DNA of 64,000 bases from Streptomyces sp. NRRL S-37 (GTDB lineage: Bacteria > Actinomycetota > Actinomycetes > Streptomycetales > Streptomycetaceae), in NCBI RefSeq assembly GCF_000721605.1, contig NZ_JOIZ01000005.1:744001-808000 (forward strand), given 5' to 3'. Positions 18,246-26,323 of the stretch are shown here, piece by piece. Positions within the stretch are counted from its first letter, which is position 1. Each line of letters opens with the position of its first letter. The notes beneath the pieces were generated by a model that was given only the letters and a program-made list of their open reading frames with translations, had not been told where the DNA came from and ran no database searches. The translations under genes and the position numbers were made by a program.

Positions 18246-18280
18246 GTTCGAGATATCGGATGGCGCCCGTAACTTCGAAC
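18246..18280 (-). promoter_or_regulatory. Copy 2 of the 35-bp IclR-type operator element (transporter promoter)
   Basis: Minus strand: GTTCGAAG at the promoter side and ATATCTCGAAC at the far side, same length and half-site positions as the copies at 8671-8705 and 24665-24699. It starts 2 bp downstream of the -10 box and ends 13 bp before the first possible start codon, so a bound protein would cover the transcription start. Confidence 0.8.
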
Positions 18281-18282
18281 GG

Positions 18283-18311
18283 ACCGTAGAGGTGATGAAC
18301 CGGCGCGTCAA
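18283..18311 (-). promoter_or_regulatory. Promoter of the arabinoside transporter operon
   Basis: Minus-strand -35 TTGACG (18306-18311), 17-bp spacer, -10 TACGGT (18283-18288). Same hexamers and spacing as the GH43 promoter near 8.7 kb, including identical 17-bp and 11-bp flanking blocks at the same distance. Confidence 0.8.
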
Positions 18312-18488
18312 TGGTTCGGGCAAGAACTCACAGCGGGACTTCCCGCGCCCCTACCCTGGCCGTGGCACCCGGGGACACCACGGCGGTCACCGAGTGACCG
18401 CGTCACACAAGGAACTGGCCGGAACGGCACCCGACTTGGCATATTGCACAGGTGACCGGGCGACACCCAGGGGAACAGGGAGACAGCG

Positions 18489-19004
18489 GTGCGTACCAGG
18501 AAGGAGATGCGTCGTCTCGCTGACGCCCTCATCGGCCCCATCCGGGTGCCGGTCCCGGCGGACCCCGAGGTCCTCTTCGAGGCACTGGTCGCCTCCGTCA
18601 GCGCCTGGCGGGGACGTGACGTGGTCGTCCACCGGGCGGCCTTCCCCCCGCACACGGCGAGCGGACTGTGGCTGGAGCGCGAGGGCCACGACGACGTGGT
18701 GGTCGACGAACGGGCCGCCGTCTGGCACCAGATCGTGATCCTCTGCCACGAGGTGTGGCACATGAACCGCCGGCAGGCGGAGGCCGGCGACCGGCCCGGA
18801 CCCGTCGCCGCGCGCACCGACTTCAGCCTGGCCGAGGAGCAGGAGGCCGACCGCTTCGGCATGCTGATGGGCCGCCGGCTGCGCACCTGGCTGGAGGCGT
18901 CCACCGACTCGGTGTACGCCGCGGAGGGCGGCGACCCCGGGAACCCGCGGGACCTCGCCGGACGCATCGGCGCCGCGCTCAACTACCGCGGGACCAGGAG
19001 ATGA
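18489..19004 (+). CDS. ImmA/IrrE-like (ParH-like) HExxH protein
   Basis: A 171-residue protein with the zinc-peptidase motif HEVWH at residues 87-91 and a downstream EEQEADRFGMLM helix (116-127) matching the third-ligand region of the ImmA/IrrE family. Such peptidases cleave partner regulators; in Streptomyces similar short proteins often sit next to DUF6545-type membrane proteins and are sometimes called ParH-like. There is no N-terminal helix-turn-helix and no Xre regulator beside it, which is unusual. GTG start with AGGGAG 6 bp upstream. Its stop overlaps the next start (ATGA), so it is coupled to the membrane protein. Whether it is an active peptidase is not known. Confidence 0.8.
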   Translation: MRTRKEMRRLADALIGPIRVPVPADPEVLFEALVASVSAWRGRDVVVHRAAFPPHTASGLWLEREGHDDVVVDERAAVWHQIVILCHEVWHMNRRQAEAGDRPGPVAARTDFSLAEEQEADRFGMLMGRRLRTWLEASTDSVYAAEGGDPGNPRDLAGRIGAALNYRGTRR

Positions 19005-20191
19005 GCGGCCTGATCAACTACGTGAGCTGCGGGGCGCTGTGGCTCGGCCTGCTGGTGCGGGCCCCCGACCTGGTGCGGCACCGGCACGACCCGTACCTGC
19101 GGGCGATCTGCGCGGTGCTGGGCCTGGCGGGACTGTGCTTCTTCCTGGGGGCACCGCCGACGGTCGGCGCCGTCAACCGGATCGGCGACGTGCCGAACCT
19201 CGCGGCGCCGGTCACCTACGTGGTGATCACCGGGTACTGCGCCGCCTCCCAGCTCCTCGTCGTGCACTGGCGCGGCGGACCCCGGGTGCGCCGCACCGCC
19301 CGCCGCTGGCTGCTCGCCTACGCCGTCGTCGTCCTCGGCATCACGGTGACGTTCGCCCTCGGCGAGGCGCCCGTGGAACGCCGTACCGACCTGGACACCT
19401 ACTACGCGACGACGCCGTTCATCGCCCAGATGATCGTGCTCTACCTGGTCGCGCACCTCACCGCGGTGACCGTCACCACCGTGTCGGCGCTGCGCTGGGC
19501 ACGCCGGGTACGGGGCGGACTGCGGGCGGGGCTGACGCTGCTCGGCACCGGTTCGCTGTGCGGGGCCGGATACAGCGCGGCCAAGCTGGTCGCGGTGGGC
19601 GCCCGCTGGTCCGGGCGGGACTGGTCGAAGCTCGCCACCACCGTCTCCCCGGCCGCCGCCGGGCTCGGCGCCCTGCTGACGGTCGTCGGGGTGCTGGTGC
19701 CGCTGGCGGCGCCCCGGATCACCGAGTGGCGGCGGGCACGGCGGACGTACGCCCGGCTGGAACCGCTGGAGCGGGCGCTGGACGACCTCCTCACCCGCCG
19801 GACGCTGCGGCTGCCCCGGCCCAGGCTCGCCTCCCCCGCCACCCGGCTGATGTGGCGGCAGACCAGCGTCCACAACGCGCTGAGCCACCTGGACCCCTAC
19901 TTCGACCGGGAGCTGTACGACCGGACCCGCGCCGGTGTGCTGGCGGCGACGGGGGAGACGGAGCGCGCGGAGGCCGCCGCGTGGGCGGCGGTGATCACCG
20001 CCGCGGTGCGCGACGAGGCGGACCCGGCACACCGGGTCCCGCCGTACGACGGCGACGACGGCGGCCGGTCCCCGGAACGGGTGCCGGACCCGGCCGCCCT
20101 GGTCCGGATCGCCGACGCGCTGGCCGGCGCGGCCCCGGCGCCGGCGGCCGGCGCGGTGCCGAGCGGTACGACCACGGCGGGGACCCCGTGA
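19001..20191 (+). CDS. MAB_1171c/DUF6545-type multi-pass membrane protein, copy 1
   Basis: A 396-residue protein with about seven hydrophobic helices in the first 250 residues (from INYVSCGALWLGLL), then a cytoplasmic tail of about 140 residues. Motifs shared with the next gene: APVTYVVITGY, ERRTDLDTYYATTPF and SVHNALSHLDPYFDRELYDR. The family is often labelled putative transporter, but no function is established. The ATG at 19001 overlaps the HExxH gene by 4 bp. The acidic tail motif HLDPYFDRELYD may bind a partner. Confidence 0.82.
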   Translation: MSGLINYVSCGALWLGLLVRAPDLVRHRHDPYLRAICAVLGLAGLCFFLGAPPTVGAVNRIGDVPNLAAPVTYVVITGYCAASQLLVVHWRGGPRVRRTARRWLLAYAVVVLGITVTFALGEAPVERRTDLDTYYATTPFIAQMIVLYLVAHLTAVTVTTVSALRWARRVRGGLRAGLTLLGTGSLCGAGYSAAKLVAVGARWSGRDWSKLATTVSPAAAGLGALLTVVGVLVPLAAPRITEWRRARRTYARLEPLERALDDLLTRRTLRLPRPRLASPATRLMWRQTSVHNALSHLDPYFDRELYDRTRAGVLAATGETERAEAAAWAAVITAAVRDEADPAHRVPPYDGDDGGRSPERVPDPAALVRIADALAGAAPAPAAGAVPSGTTTAGTP

Positions 20192-20222
20192 ACCGCGCCC
20201 CGGACGCAAGGAGCCGGACGGT

Positions 20223-21422
20223 ATGAGTCTCGTCGTCTACCTGGCGGCCCTCGTGTTCGGGATGACGTCCGTGCTGCTGTTCCGCCGCCCCCGCACGGCG
20301 GCCCCGCGCAACCCGCTCACCCTGTCCACCTGCGCGGCGATCGTCCTGGGCGCCCTGGTCTTCGTGTGCGCCGCCCCGGCCACCCTGGCCTGCGTCAACT
20401 CCCTCACCGGTGTCCCCAACTTCGGGGCCCCGCTGACCTACGGCATGCTCTCCGCGTACAGCTGCGCGGTGCTGGTGCTGCTGATCAACTGGCGGGGCGG
20501 GTCGCGGGAACGGGTGCGGCGCATGGTGCTGCGCAGCGTGGCCGCCTACGGGCTGCTGATCGCCGCCATCGTCGTCCTGTTCACGCTCGCCGAGGCGGAC
20601 ACCGAACGGCTGACCGACCTCGACACGTACTACGCCAACACCCCGTTCATGCGGGAGATGATCCTGCTCTACCTGGTCGGGCACAGCGCGGCGATGCTGG
20701 TGATGTGCGCCGTCTGCGTCAAGTGGGGGCGCGAGGTCGGCGGGCTGCTGCGGACCGGGCTGCGGCTGATCCTCGGAGGGGCGCTGCTGGACGTGGTGGG
20801 CTTCCAGCTCACCAAGTACACGGCCCTGGTGGCCCGTTGGACGGGCCACGAGCTGGACTTCCTGTCCACCACGGTCGCCCCGCCGATGGCCTCGCTGGCC
20901 GCGCTGCTGTGCTCGGCCGGGTTCGTGCTGCCGAGACTGCTGCCGTCCGTCCTCGCCCAGTGGCGGGGGCTCGGCGACTACCGGCGGCTGGGCCCGCTGT
21001 GGTCGCTGGTGGGGCCGGTGCCGACCGCGCCCAAACCGCGGGCCGCCTGGTGGCAGCTGCCGCGGGCGCGGCTGCAGTGGCGTGAGGTGTCGATCCACGA
21101 CGCGCTGCTCGCGCTGGCGCCGTACTTCGACCACCGGGTCCGCGAGCGGGTCCGGGACACCGCCCTGCGCGCGGGCCGCTCCCCCCACGAGGCCCGGCTG
21201 GCGGCGGAGGCGGCCATGCTCGCCGACGCGGCACGCCGGGCCGCCGCCCGCGAGGAACCCCCCGAGACCGCCGGAACGTACCGGCTGCACGCCACCGAGG
21301 TCTCCGGCACCGGCGGGCTGGTGGAACTGGCGCAGGCGCTGCACCGCCCACCCGACGCGCGCACGGCGCCGTCCTCCCCGACCGGAACCGTGACCGAACC
21401 CGAGGAGCCCCATGTCGCGTAG
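20223..21422 (+). CDS. MAB_1171c/DUF6545-type multi-pass membrane protein, copy 2
   Basis: A 399-residue paralogue of the preceding protein, with the same order of about seven helices and a cytoplasmic tail. Matching landmarks: FGAPLTYGMLSAY, TERLTDLDTYYANTPFMREM and SIHDALLALAPYFDHRVRER. The two are clearly diverged tandem duplicates. Start supported by AAGGAG 12 bp upstream. Its 3' end overlaps the FAD protein gene by 11 bp. Two copies in one operon suggest a heteromeric membrane complex, though that is inference. Confidence 0.82.
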   Translation: MSLVVYLAALVFGMTSVLLFRRPRTAAPRNPLTLSTCAAIVLGALVFVCAAPATLACVNSLTGVPNFGAPLTYGMLSAYSCAVLVLLINWRGGSRERVRRMVLRSVAAYGLLIAAIVVLFTLAEADTERLTDLDTYYANTPFMREMILLYLVGHSAAMLVMCAVCVKWGREVGGLLRTGLRLILGGALLDVVGFQLTKYTALVARWTGHELDFLSTTVAPPMASLAALLCSAGFVLPRLLPSVLAQWRGLGDYRRLGPLWSLVGPVPTAPKPRAAWWQLPRARLQWREVSIHDALLALAPYFDHRVRERVRDTALRAGRSPHEARLAAEAAMLADAARRAAAREEPPETAGTYRLHATEVSGTGGLVELAQALHRPPDARTAPSSPTGTVTEPEEPHVA

Positions 21423-22818
21423 AGCTGTCGTCATCGGTGCCGGCCTGGCCGGCATGCTGGCCGCGGCGGTGCTGTCCCGCGCCGGAGCGGACGAGGTGAT
21501 CGTCCTGGACCGCGACGAACTGCCGGACGGCCCGGAGCACCGCAAGGGGCTGCCGCAGGGCCGGCACGCGCATCTGCTGATGGCGGGCGGCCTGGACGCC
21601 ATGGAGGAGCTGCTGCCGGGCGCGGGGCTGCGCGGGCGGCTGCTCGCCGCCGGGGCGCACGAGATCCCGCTCAGCTCCGGGATGCTGGCGCTCACCCCCG
21701 AGGGCTGGCTGCGACGGTGGCGGCGCGAGGGCCCGGCGATGGTGACGTGCAGCCGGGCGCTGGTGGACTGGGTGGTGCGGGCGACGGTACGGGAACGGGT
21801 GCCGGTGGAGATCCGCAGGGCGGCGGTGGTGGGCCTCACGGGCTCCGCGGGGCGGGTGCGCGGGGTGCGGATCGCGGCGCCCGGCGGGGACACGGACCTG
21901 GAGGCGGACCTGGTCGTCGACGCGAGCGGCCGCGGGACGCGGATCACCGGCTGGCTGGACGGGCTCGGGCTGACCGGCGTGGAGGAACGGGCGGTGGACT
22001 CCGGGCTGGTCAACGCGTCGCGCGTGTACCGGGTGCCGGACGGGGCGGAACGGTGGCCGCTGACGATCGTGCAGGCCAACCCGTACGTGTCCCGGCCGGC
22101 CCGGAGCGCGATGGTGATGCCGATCGAGGGGGGCCGCTGGCTGGTGAGCTGCGGCGGCTCGCGCGGCGGCGAACCCCCGGCGGACCCGGCGGGGTTCCTG
22201 CGCTACACCCTCGACCTGCCCGACCCCATCGTGGGCCGCCTGATCTCCGGCGCGGAGCCGCTCTCCGACGTGCACCTGAGCCGTTCGACCAGCAACGTAC
22301 GGCGGTACCTGGAGCGGATGCCCCGGTGGCCGGAGGGCCTCGCGGTCCTCGGGGACGCGCTGGCCACGTTCAACCCGGCGTACGGGCACGGGATGTCGGT
22401 GGCGGCCTTCGGGGCGCGGGTGCTCGGGCGGGAGCTGGGGCGGGGCGGGGGGATCGGCGCGCCCGGACTGGGGCGGCGGGTGGTGCGGGGCGCGGCGCGG
22501 GCGGCGGACCCGGCGTGGGCGATGGCGGTGGGACAGGACGTGCTGTACCCGGACGTACGGGGCGGGACGCCGCCGGGTGTCGGCGAGCGGGTGATGACGG
22601 CGTACACGCGGCGGCTGGCGAAGGCGGCGACGGGCTCCTACGCGGCGGCTTCGGCGATGTGGGACGTCACCAGCCTGCGCACGCCACCGGGCCGCATGTT
22701 CCGCCCCTCGGCGATACTGGCGGCCCTGGCCGGCTCCCCGCTGCCGCCATCGGTGGAGCCTCCGCTGACCACGGGCGAACGCGAGATCCTGCGCGGGCTC
22801 GACCGCACGGGGGTGTGA
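21412..22818 (+). CDS. FAD-dependent monooxygenase-like protein
   Basis: A 468-residue flavoprotein. The ADP-binding GAGLAGML is at residues 9-16 with the acidic end of the fold at VIVLDRDELP, a second FAD contact at LVVDASGRGTR, and the GD(x)n-PxxG motif as LGDALATFNPAYGHGM (about 314-329). This resembles the squalene epoxidase / geranylgeranyl reductase branch of group A flavoproteins. The inserted HLLMAGGLDAMEELLPG and ITGWLDGLGL segments are typical of Streptomyces relatives that occur beside DUF6545 proteins. Substrate unknown. Last gene of the cassette; followed by a strong hairpin within a repeat element. Confidence 0.85.
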   Translation: MSRRAVVIGAGLAGMLAAAVLSRAGADEVIVLDRDELPDGPEHRKGLPQGRHAHLLMAGGLDAMEELLPGAGLRGRLLAAGAHEIPLSSGMLALTPEGWLRRWRREGPAMVTCSRALVDWVVRATVRERVPVEIRRAAVVGLTGSAGRVRGVRIAAPGGDTDLEADLVVDASGRGTRITGWLDGLGLTGVEERAVDSGLVNASRVYRVPDGAERWPLTIVQANPYVSRPARSAMVMPIEGGRWLVSCGGSRGGEPPADPAGFLRYTLDLPDPIVGRLISGAEPLSDVHLSRSTSNVRRYLERMPRWPEGLAVLGDALATFNPAYGHGMSVAAFGARVLGRELGRGGGIGAPGLGRRVVRGAARAADPAWAMAVGQDVLYPDVRGGTPPGVGERVMTAYTRRLAKAATGSYAAASAMWDVTSLRTPPGRMFRPSAILAALAGSPLPPSVEPPLTTGEREILRGLDRTGV

Positions 22819-22832
22819 ACCGAGGGGGTTTT

Positions 22833-22991
22833 CGCCCCCGCCGCCCCTTCCCGTCCCATCCCGGGGGCGCTGCCCCCGAACCCCTGCTCCTCAAACGCCG
22901 GAGGGGCTCATTCCAGCCCCTCCGGGGGAGTTCGAGGAGCGGGGTCTGGGGCGGAGCCCCAGTTTCGGGACGGGAAGGGGCGGCGGGGGCG
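22833..22991. repeat. 159-bp palindromic repeat element with 25-bp perfect terminal inverted repeats
   Basis: Left arm 22833-22857 (CGCCCCCGCCGCCCC...) and right arm 22967-22991 are exact reverse complements over 25 bp. Inside is an 11-bp-stem hairpin (22898-22908 with 22915-22925). The arm sequence recurs exactly at 46208-46232 and over 18 bp at 53993-54010. It lies between convergent genes, so it probably serves as a bidirectional terminator. The layout resembles a miniature inverted-repeat element, but no target duplication was found. Confidence 0.75.
22898..22925. terminator. Strong hairpin inside the 159-bp element
   Basis: CCGGAGGGGCT (22898-22908) and AGCCCCTCCGG (22915-22925) form a perfect 11-bp stem with a 6-nt loop, between the convergent FAD monooxygenase and lactonase genes. 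Bidirectional terminator by position. Confidence 0.65.
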
Positions 22992-22999
22992 ATCCGAAG

Positions 23000-23854
23000 T
23001 CAGCCCGCGAACGCCGGCTGGGGCACCCCCTTGCCCGCGCCCGGTATCACCAGCAGGGAGCCCGCCAGGGGGTGCGGGGAGTCGAGGCCCACACGGGCCG
23101 TGGTGATGTAGAGGTCCGTCAGGTCGGGGCCGCCGAAGGCGCAGGCCGTGACGAGGGGGACGGGGAGCGGGATCACCCGGTCCAGGTCCCCGGAGGGGGT
23201 GTAGCGGCGGACCGCGCCACCGTCCCACAGGGCGACCCACACGCAGCCCTCGGCGTCCACGCACAGACCGTCGGGGGAGGCGGCGCCGTCCTCGATCGCG
23301 GCGAACGAACGGCGGTTCGTGATCCGGCCGTCCGCCTCGCCGACGTCGAAGACGTCGATCCGGCGGGTCGGCGAGTCGATGTAGTACATCAGCCGCCCGT
23401 CCGGGCTCCAGCCGATGCCGTTGCTCACCGCCACGTCGTCAAGGAGGACGTCCACCGTGCCGTCGCCGGTGACGCGGGAGAGCGTGCCGCCGCAGGGCGC
23501 CTCGTCGTAGCGCATGGTGCCCGCCCACAGGCTGCCGTCGGGGGCGACGGCGGCGTCGTTGGCGCGGCGGCCGGGGACGGCCTCGCGGTGCAGCCAGCGG
23601 AAGGCGCCGTCGGGGTCGAGCAGGCCGATGCCGTCCCGCAGGTTGAGGACGAGTCCGCCGCCCGCGCGGGGCTTGACGGCGCCCACGTGCTGGTCGGTGC
23701 GGCGGACCGTGCGCCGGCCGGTGGCGGGGTCGTAGGTGTGGACGCGGGAGCCGAGGATGTCGATCCACAGCAGGCGGCCGCCGGCCGGGTCCCAGGTGGG
23801 GCCCTCGCCGAGGGTCGCCTCCGCACGGACGGCGACGTCGTAGGTGTATGTCAT
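23000..23854 (-). CDS. SMP-30/gluconolactonase-family sugar lactonase
   Basis: A 284-residue six-bladed beta-propeller enzyme. Metal-site landmarks: LGEGPTWDP (Glu near residue 17), RANDAAVAPDG, VSNGIGWSPDG and SPDGLCVDAEG, each contributing the Glu, Asn or Asp residues that bind the divalent metal. It hydrolyses a sugar lactone to the acid. It is coupled by a 4-bp overlap to the IclR gene that shares its operator with the arabinanase and arabinoside transporter, so L-arabinono-lactone is the plausible substrate. That would point to oxidative arabinose breakdown, but the other pathway enzymes are not in the window, so this part is inference. Confidence 0.88.
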   Translation of the reverse strand: MTYTYDVAVRAEATLGEGPTWDPAGGRLLWIDILGSRVHTYDPATGRRTVRRTDQHVGAVKPRAGGGLVLNLRDGIGLLDPDGAFRWLHREAVPGRRANDAAVAPDGSLWAGTMRYDEAPCGGTLSRVTGDGTVDVLLDDVAVSNGIGWSPDGRLMYYIDSPTRRIDVFDVGEADGRITNRRSFAAIEDGAASPDGLCVDAEGCVWVALWDGGAVRRYTPSGDLDRVIPLPVPLVTACAFGGPDLTDLYITTARVGLDSPHPLAGSLLVIPGAGKGVPQPAFAG

Positions 23855-24624
23855 GCCACGCTCCTGTAACCCAGCCGCTCGGACAGTTCGGCGGCGCCCT
23901 TCACGGCGAGCTGCTCCAGCTCGCCGAGCCGCTCGTCGCTCCAGCGGATCATCGGTACGGAGATGGACAGCGCGGCGACCACCTGCCCCGTACGGTCGCG
24001 CACCGGGGCGGCGACGCAGGAGACGTCCGGGTTGGACTCGCGGCTCTCCACGGCGACGCCCCGGGCGCGGATCTCCGCAAGGGTCTCGCGCAGGACGGCC
24101 ACGTCGGTGATGCTGTTGGGGGTCATCGCGGGCAGCTCGGCGTCGTCGGGGACGCGCGCGGTGAGTTCGTGCTCGGGAAGGGAGGCCAGCAGCATCTTGC
24201 CGACGGAGGTGCAGTGGGCGGGCAGCCGGCGGCCGGCCGCCGACACCATCCGCACCGCGTGGGTGGAGTCCACCTTGGCGATGTAGATGACGTCGGTGTC
24301 CTCCAGGATCGCCACGTGCACCGTCTCGTCGCAGGTCTCGGCGACCGAGCGGGCGACCTGCTGGCCCTCGGCGGCGAGGTCGAGGTGCTCGGCGTAGCGG
24401 GCGCCGAGCTGGTACGGGCGTACGCCGAGCCGGTAGCGGCCGGGCTGGCCCGCCACCGGGACGATGTACTTCCGGGCGGCGAGCGTGGTCACCAGCTCAT
24501 GGACGGTGGTGCGCGGCAGTTGGAGCCTGCGCACGATGTCGGGGGCGGAGAGCGTGCCGTCCCCGTCGAGGAAGAGCTCGAGAATGTCGAGAGCCCGGGT
24601 CACGGCTGGTACGAGGCGTCCCAC
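23851..24624 (-). CDS. IclR-family regulator, likely repressor of the arabinan regulon
   Basis: A 257-residue IclR protein: N-terminal winged helix (about 5-65, RALDILELFLDG then LPRTTVHELVTTLAARKY) and C-terminal effector domain (about 80-250) with LPAHCTSVGKMLLASLP and GVAVESRESNPDVSCVAAPV, the usual ligand-pocket segments. GTG start at 24624 (MGRLVPAV). It begins a two-gene operon with the lactonase (4-bp overlap). A copy of the 35-bp element sits upstream at 24665-24699, implying autoregulation, and the same element controls the arabinanase and the transporter, so this is the probable common regulator. Effector unknown, perhaps arabinose or its lactone. Confidence 0.92.
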   Translation of the reverse strand: MGRLVPAVTRALDILELFLDGDGTLSAPDIVRRLQLPRTTVHELVTTLAARKYIVPVAGQPGRYRLGVRPYQLGARYAEHLDLAAEGQQVARSVAETCDETVHVAILEDTDVIYIAKVDSTHAVRMVSAAGRRLPAHCTSVGKMLLASLPEHELTARVPDDAELPAMTPNSITDVAVLRETLAEIRARGVAVESRESNPDVSCVAAPVRDRTGQVVAALSISVPMIRWSDERLGELEQLAVKGAAELSERLGYRSVA

Positions 24625-24664
24625 GACCGGCCCCCTCCCTAATGTGTCTCAGGCGCCTGCGGTC

Positions 24665-24699
24665 GTTCGAGATTTCAACAGGCGATCGGAATGGCGAAC
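24665..24699 (-). promoter_or_regulatory. Copy 3 of the 35-bp IclR-type operator element (regulator's own promoter)
   Basis: Minus strand: starts GTTCGCCATT, has the GATCGCC core, ends ATCTCGAAC, with half-sites in the same positions as in the copies at 8671-8705 and 18246-18280. It lies 40 bp before the GTG start of the IclR gene. A possible -10 TAGCCT is 4 bp upstream with TTGCCC 18 bp before it. Confidence 0.78.
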
Positions 24700-24771
24700 A
24701 CACAGGCTAGCGATACCGGGCGACCCCGGGCAATGGGATGGCCACCCCCATCACCGTACGAAGATGGGCCC

Positions 24772-25368
24772 GTGCCCACCGGAAAACAGTCCCCCTTCAC
24801 CGCGCTCGACTTCCAGCTCGTGCTGCTGCGCCGCATGGCCGACCACAACCCCGGCCCGGTGGAGGACGCCCGGCGCCGGCTGGGCGTCTCCCTCGCGGAC
24901 ATGCGGGAGGCCAACAAGCGCTGGCAGGCGATGGTCCGCTCGCCCCGCTCCCGCCCGGCCCTCTCCCGCTACCGTTCCGTCCTCGGCGAGCCGGAGTCCC
25001 GCACCCCGCGCAGGATCGGCGACCTGGACTGCGAGGCGTGGCGGTGGCCGGTCCCGCTCTGGCCCGGCCTGCGCTTCGAGGTGCTGACGGCGGCGGCGGG
25101 CGGCGCGGTGTGGAACGAGTGGCTGGTCCGCGCGCCGGGCGCCGAACCGCCCGCCCTCCGCACGGTCGAAGACCTCACCCCCTGGTCCTGCACGGTCGAC
25201 GAGGCCGCCCGCGCCTTCGCCCCCGCCCGCCCGCTGGAGGGCTCGGCCCCGACGCGGTGGGGGCTCGCCTTCACGGCCCCGGACGCGAGCGGCGTACGGC
25301 GCGAGGTGGTCGCCGAGTTCACGTGGGGGCTGCTGCAGCGTACGGAGGTCAGCGGACCGCGGCCTTGA
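24772..25368 (+). CDS. Uncharacterised protein, possible leaderless gene
   Basis: About 198 residues, no signal peptide or membrane segment. It starts VPTGKQSPFTALDFQLVLLR, has an N-terminal helical part (residues 10-60: LRRMADHNPGPVEDARRRLG then LADMREANKRW) and a beta-rich C-terminal part with many Trp. I do not recognise a family. The GTG at 24772 is chosen because a -10-like TACGAAGAT ends 3-4 bp before it, a frequent layout for leaderless Streptomyces genes; an in-frame ATG at 24691 would overlap the IclR operator. The gene ends in a 20-bp tail-to-tail overlap with the ATP-grasp gene. Confidence 0.65.
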   Translation: MPTGKQSPFTALDFQLVLLRRMADHNPGPVEDARRRLGVSLADMREANKRWQAMVRSPRSRPALSRYRSVLGEPESRTPRRIGDLDCEAWRWPVPLWPGLRFEVLTAAAGGAVWNEWLVRAPGAEPPALRTVEDLTPWSCTVDEAARAFAPARPLEGSAPTRWGLAFTAPDASGVRREVVAEFTWGLLQRTEVSGPRP

Positions 25369-26221
25369 GGATCTCCTCCACGACGTAGCGCTCCGACTCC
25401 GGGTGCAGCCACAGGAACAGGTTCGGTTCGACCAGTTCCAGCTCCATCACGCGGGGCCGGCCGTCGTCCCCGTCCACGAGGTCGACGCGCGCGTACAGCA
25501 GCTCGGGCCGGCCCGGTACGGAGGCCATCGCCTTTCTGGCGATGGCGGTTTCCTCGAGGGTCGGGGTCCAGTCGGTCAGTCCGGGGTGGGCCGTCTTGCG
25601 CTGGTCGTAGGGCGTACCGGAGGCGAGGACGGGCCCCTTGCGGCTCACGTGCAGCAGGTTCCCGCCGAAGAACTGCAGCGCCCGCTCGCCGGACGTCTCG
25701 ATGCCCCGCAGGTACGGCTGCACCATCGCGGTGAACCCCTCGGCGTGCATGCGCCGCAGGTGCCGTACGGCGGTGTCGTGCTCGTCGGGGGTGTAGCGGG
25801 CGGCGAACCGGGCGCCGGCGCCGGAGGTGGGCTTGACGACGTACTCGTGGTCGTCGGGGAGGTCGAGCGGGTCGCCCGCCGCGATGTACCGGGTGTCCAC
25901 CACCGGCACCCCGGCGGCAGCAAGCTCCCCCAGGTACCGCTTGTCGCTGTTCCAGCGCACCACGTCCGCCGGATTGGCCAGCCGGGTGAGCATGCCGCAC
26001 CGCTCGGCCCACGCGGTGAACTCCGCCGACCGCCAGCTGTAGTCCCAGGTGGAGCGGATCACGACGAGGTCGAAGCCGGCCCAGTCGACGGCGGCGTCGT
26101 CCCACACCTCGGCGGACGCCTCGGCCCCCGCCTCCCCCAGCGCCCGCACCAGCCCCGGCAGATCCCGATCCTCGGAGATGTCGGGTCCGGGCCGGCAGGT
26201 CACGAGCGCGATACGGGGCAC
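25349..26221 (-). CDS. RimK-like ATP-grasp ligase
   Basis: About 290 residues, no transmembrane part. The N-terminal pre-ATP domain (MPRIALVTCRPGP... DLVVIRSTWDYSW) is followed by the ATP-grasp core: EYVVKPTSGAGARF (phosphate-binding Lys-Pro), a MVQPYL stretch, and VMELELVEPNLFL with the metal-binding Glu and Asn at about 260-275. WDYSW and the overall length recall the DcsG/RimK branch, which joins a carboxylate to an amine or hydroxyl with ATP. Substrate unknown. GTG start at 26221 chosen because GGAGGG lies 8 bp upstream; an ATG 48 bp further upstream lacks support. Confidence 0.85.
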   Translation of the reverse strand: MPRIALVTCRPGPDISEDRDLPGLVRALGEAGAEASAEVWDDAAVDWAGFDLVVIRSTWDYSWRSAEFTAWAERCGMLTRLANPADVVRWNSDKRYLGELAAAGVPVVDTRYIAAGDPLDLPDDHEYVVKPTSGAGARFAARYTPDEHDTAVRHLRRMHAEGFTAMVQPYLRGIETSGERALQFFGGNLLHVSRKGPVLASGTPYDQRKTAHPGLTDWTPTLEETAIARKAMASVPGRPELLYARVDLVDGDDGRPRVMELELVEPNLFLWLHPESERYVVEEILKAAVR

Positions 26222-26323
26222 GACGGTTCCCTCCACGTACGAACAGTTGATCGACGGGCAGGGTAACAACCGCGCCGGGGCCGCGACAGGCCGTTCGCCG
26301 GCCAGGAAGCGGTCAGGAGGCGG

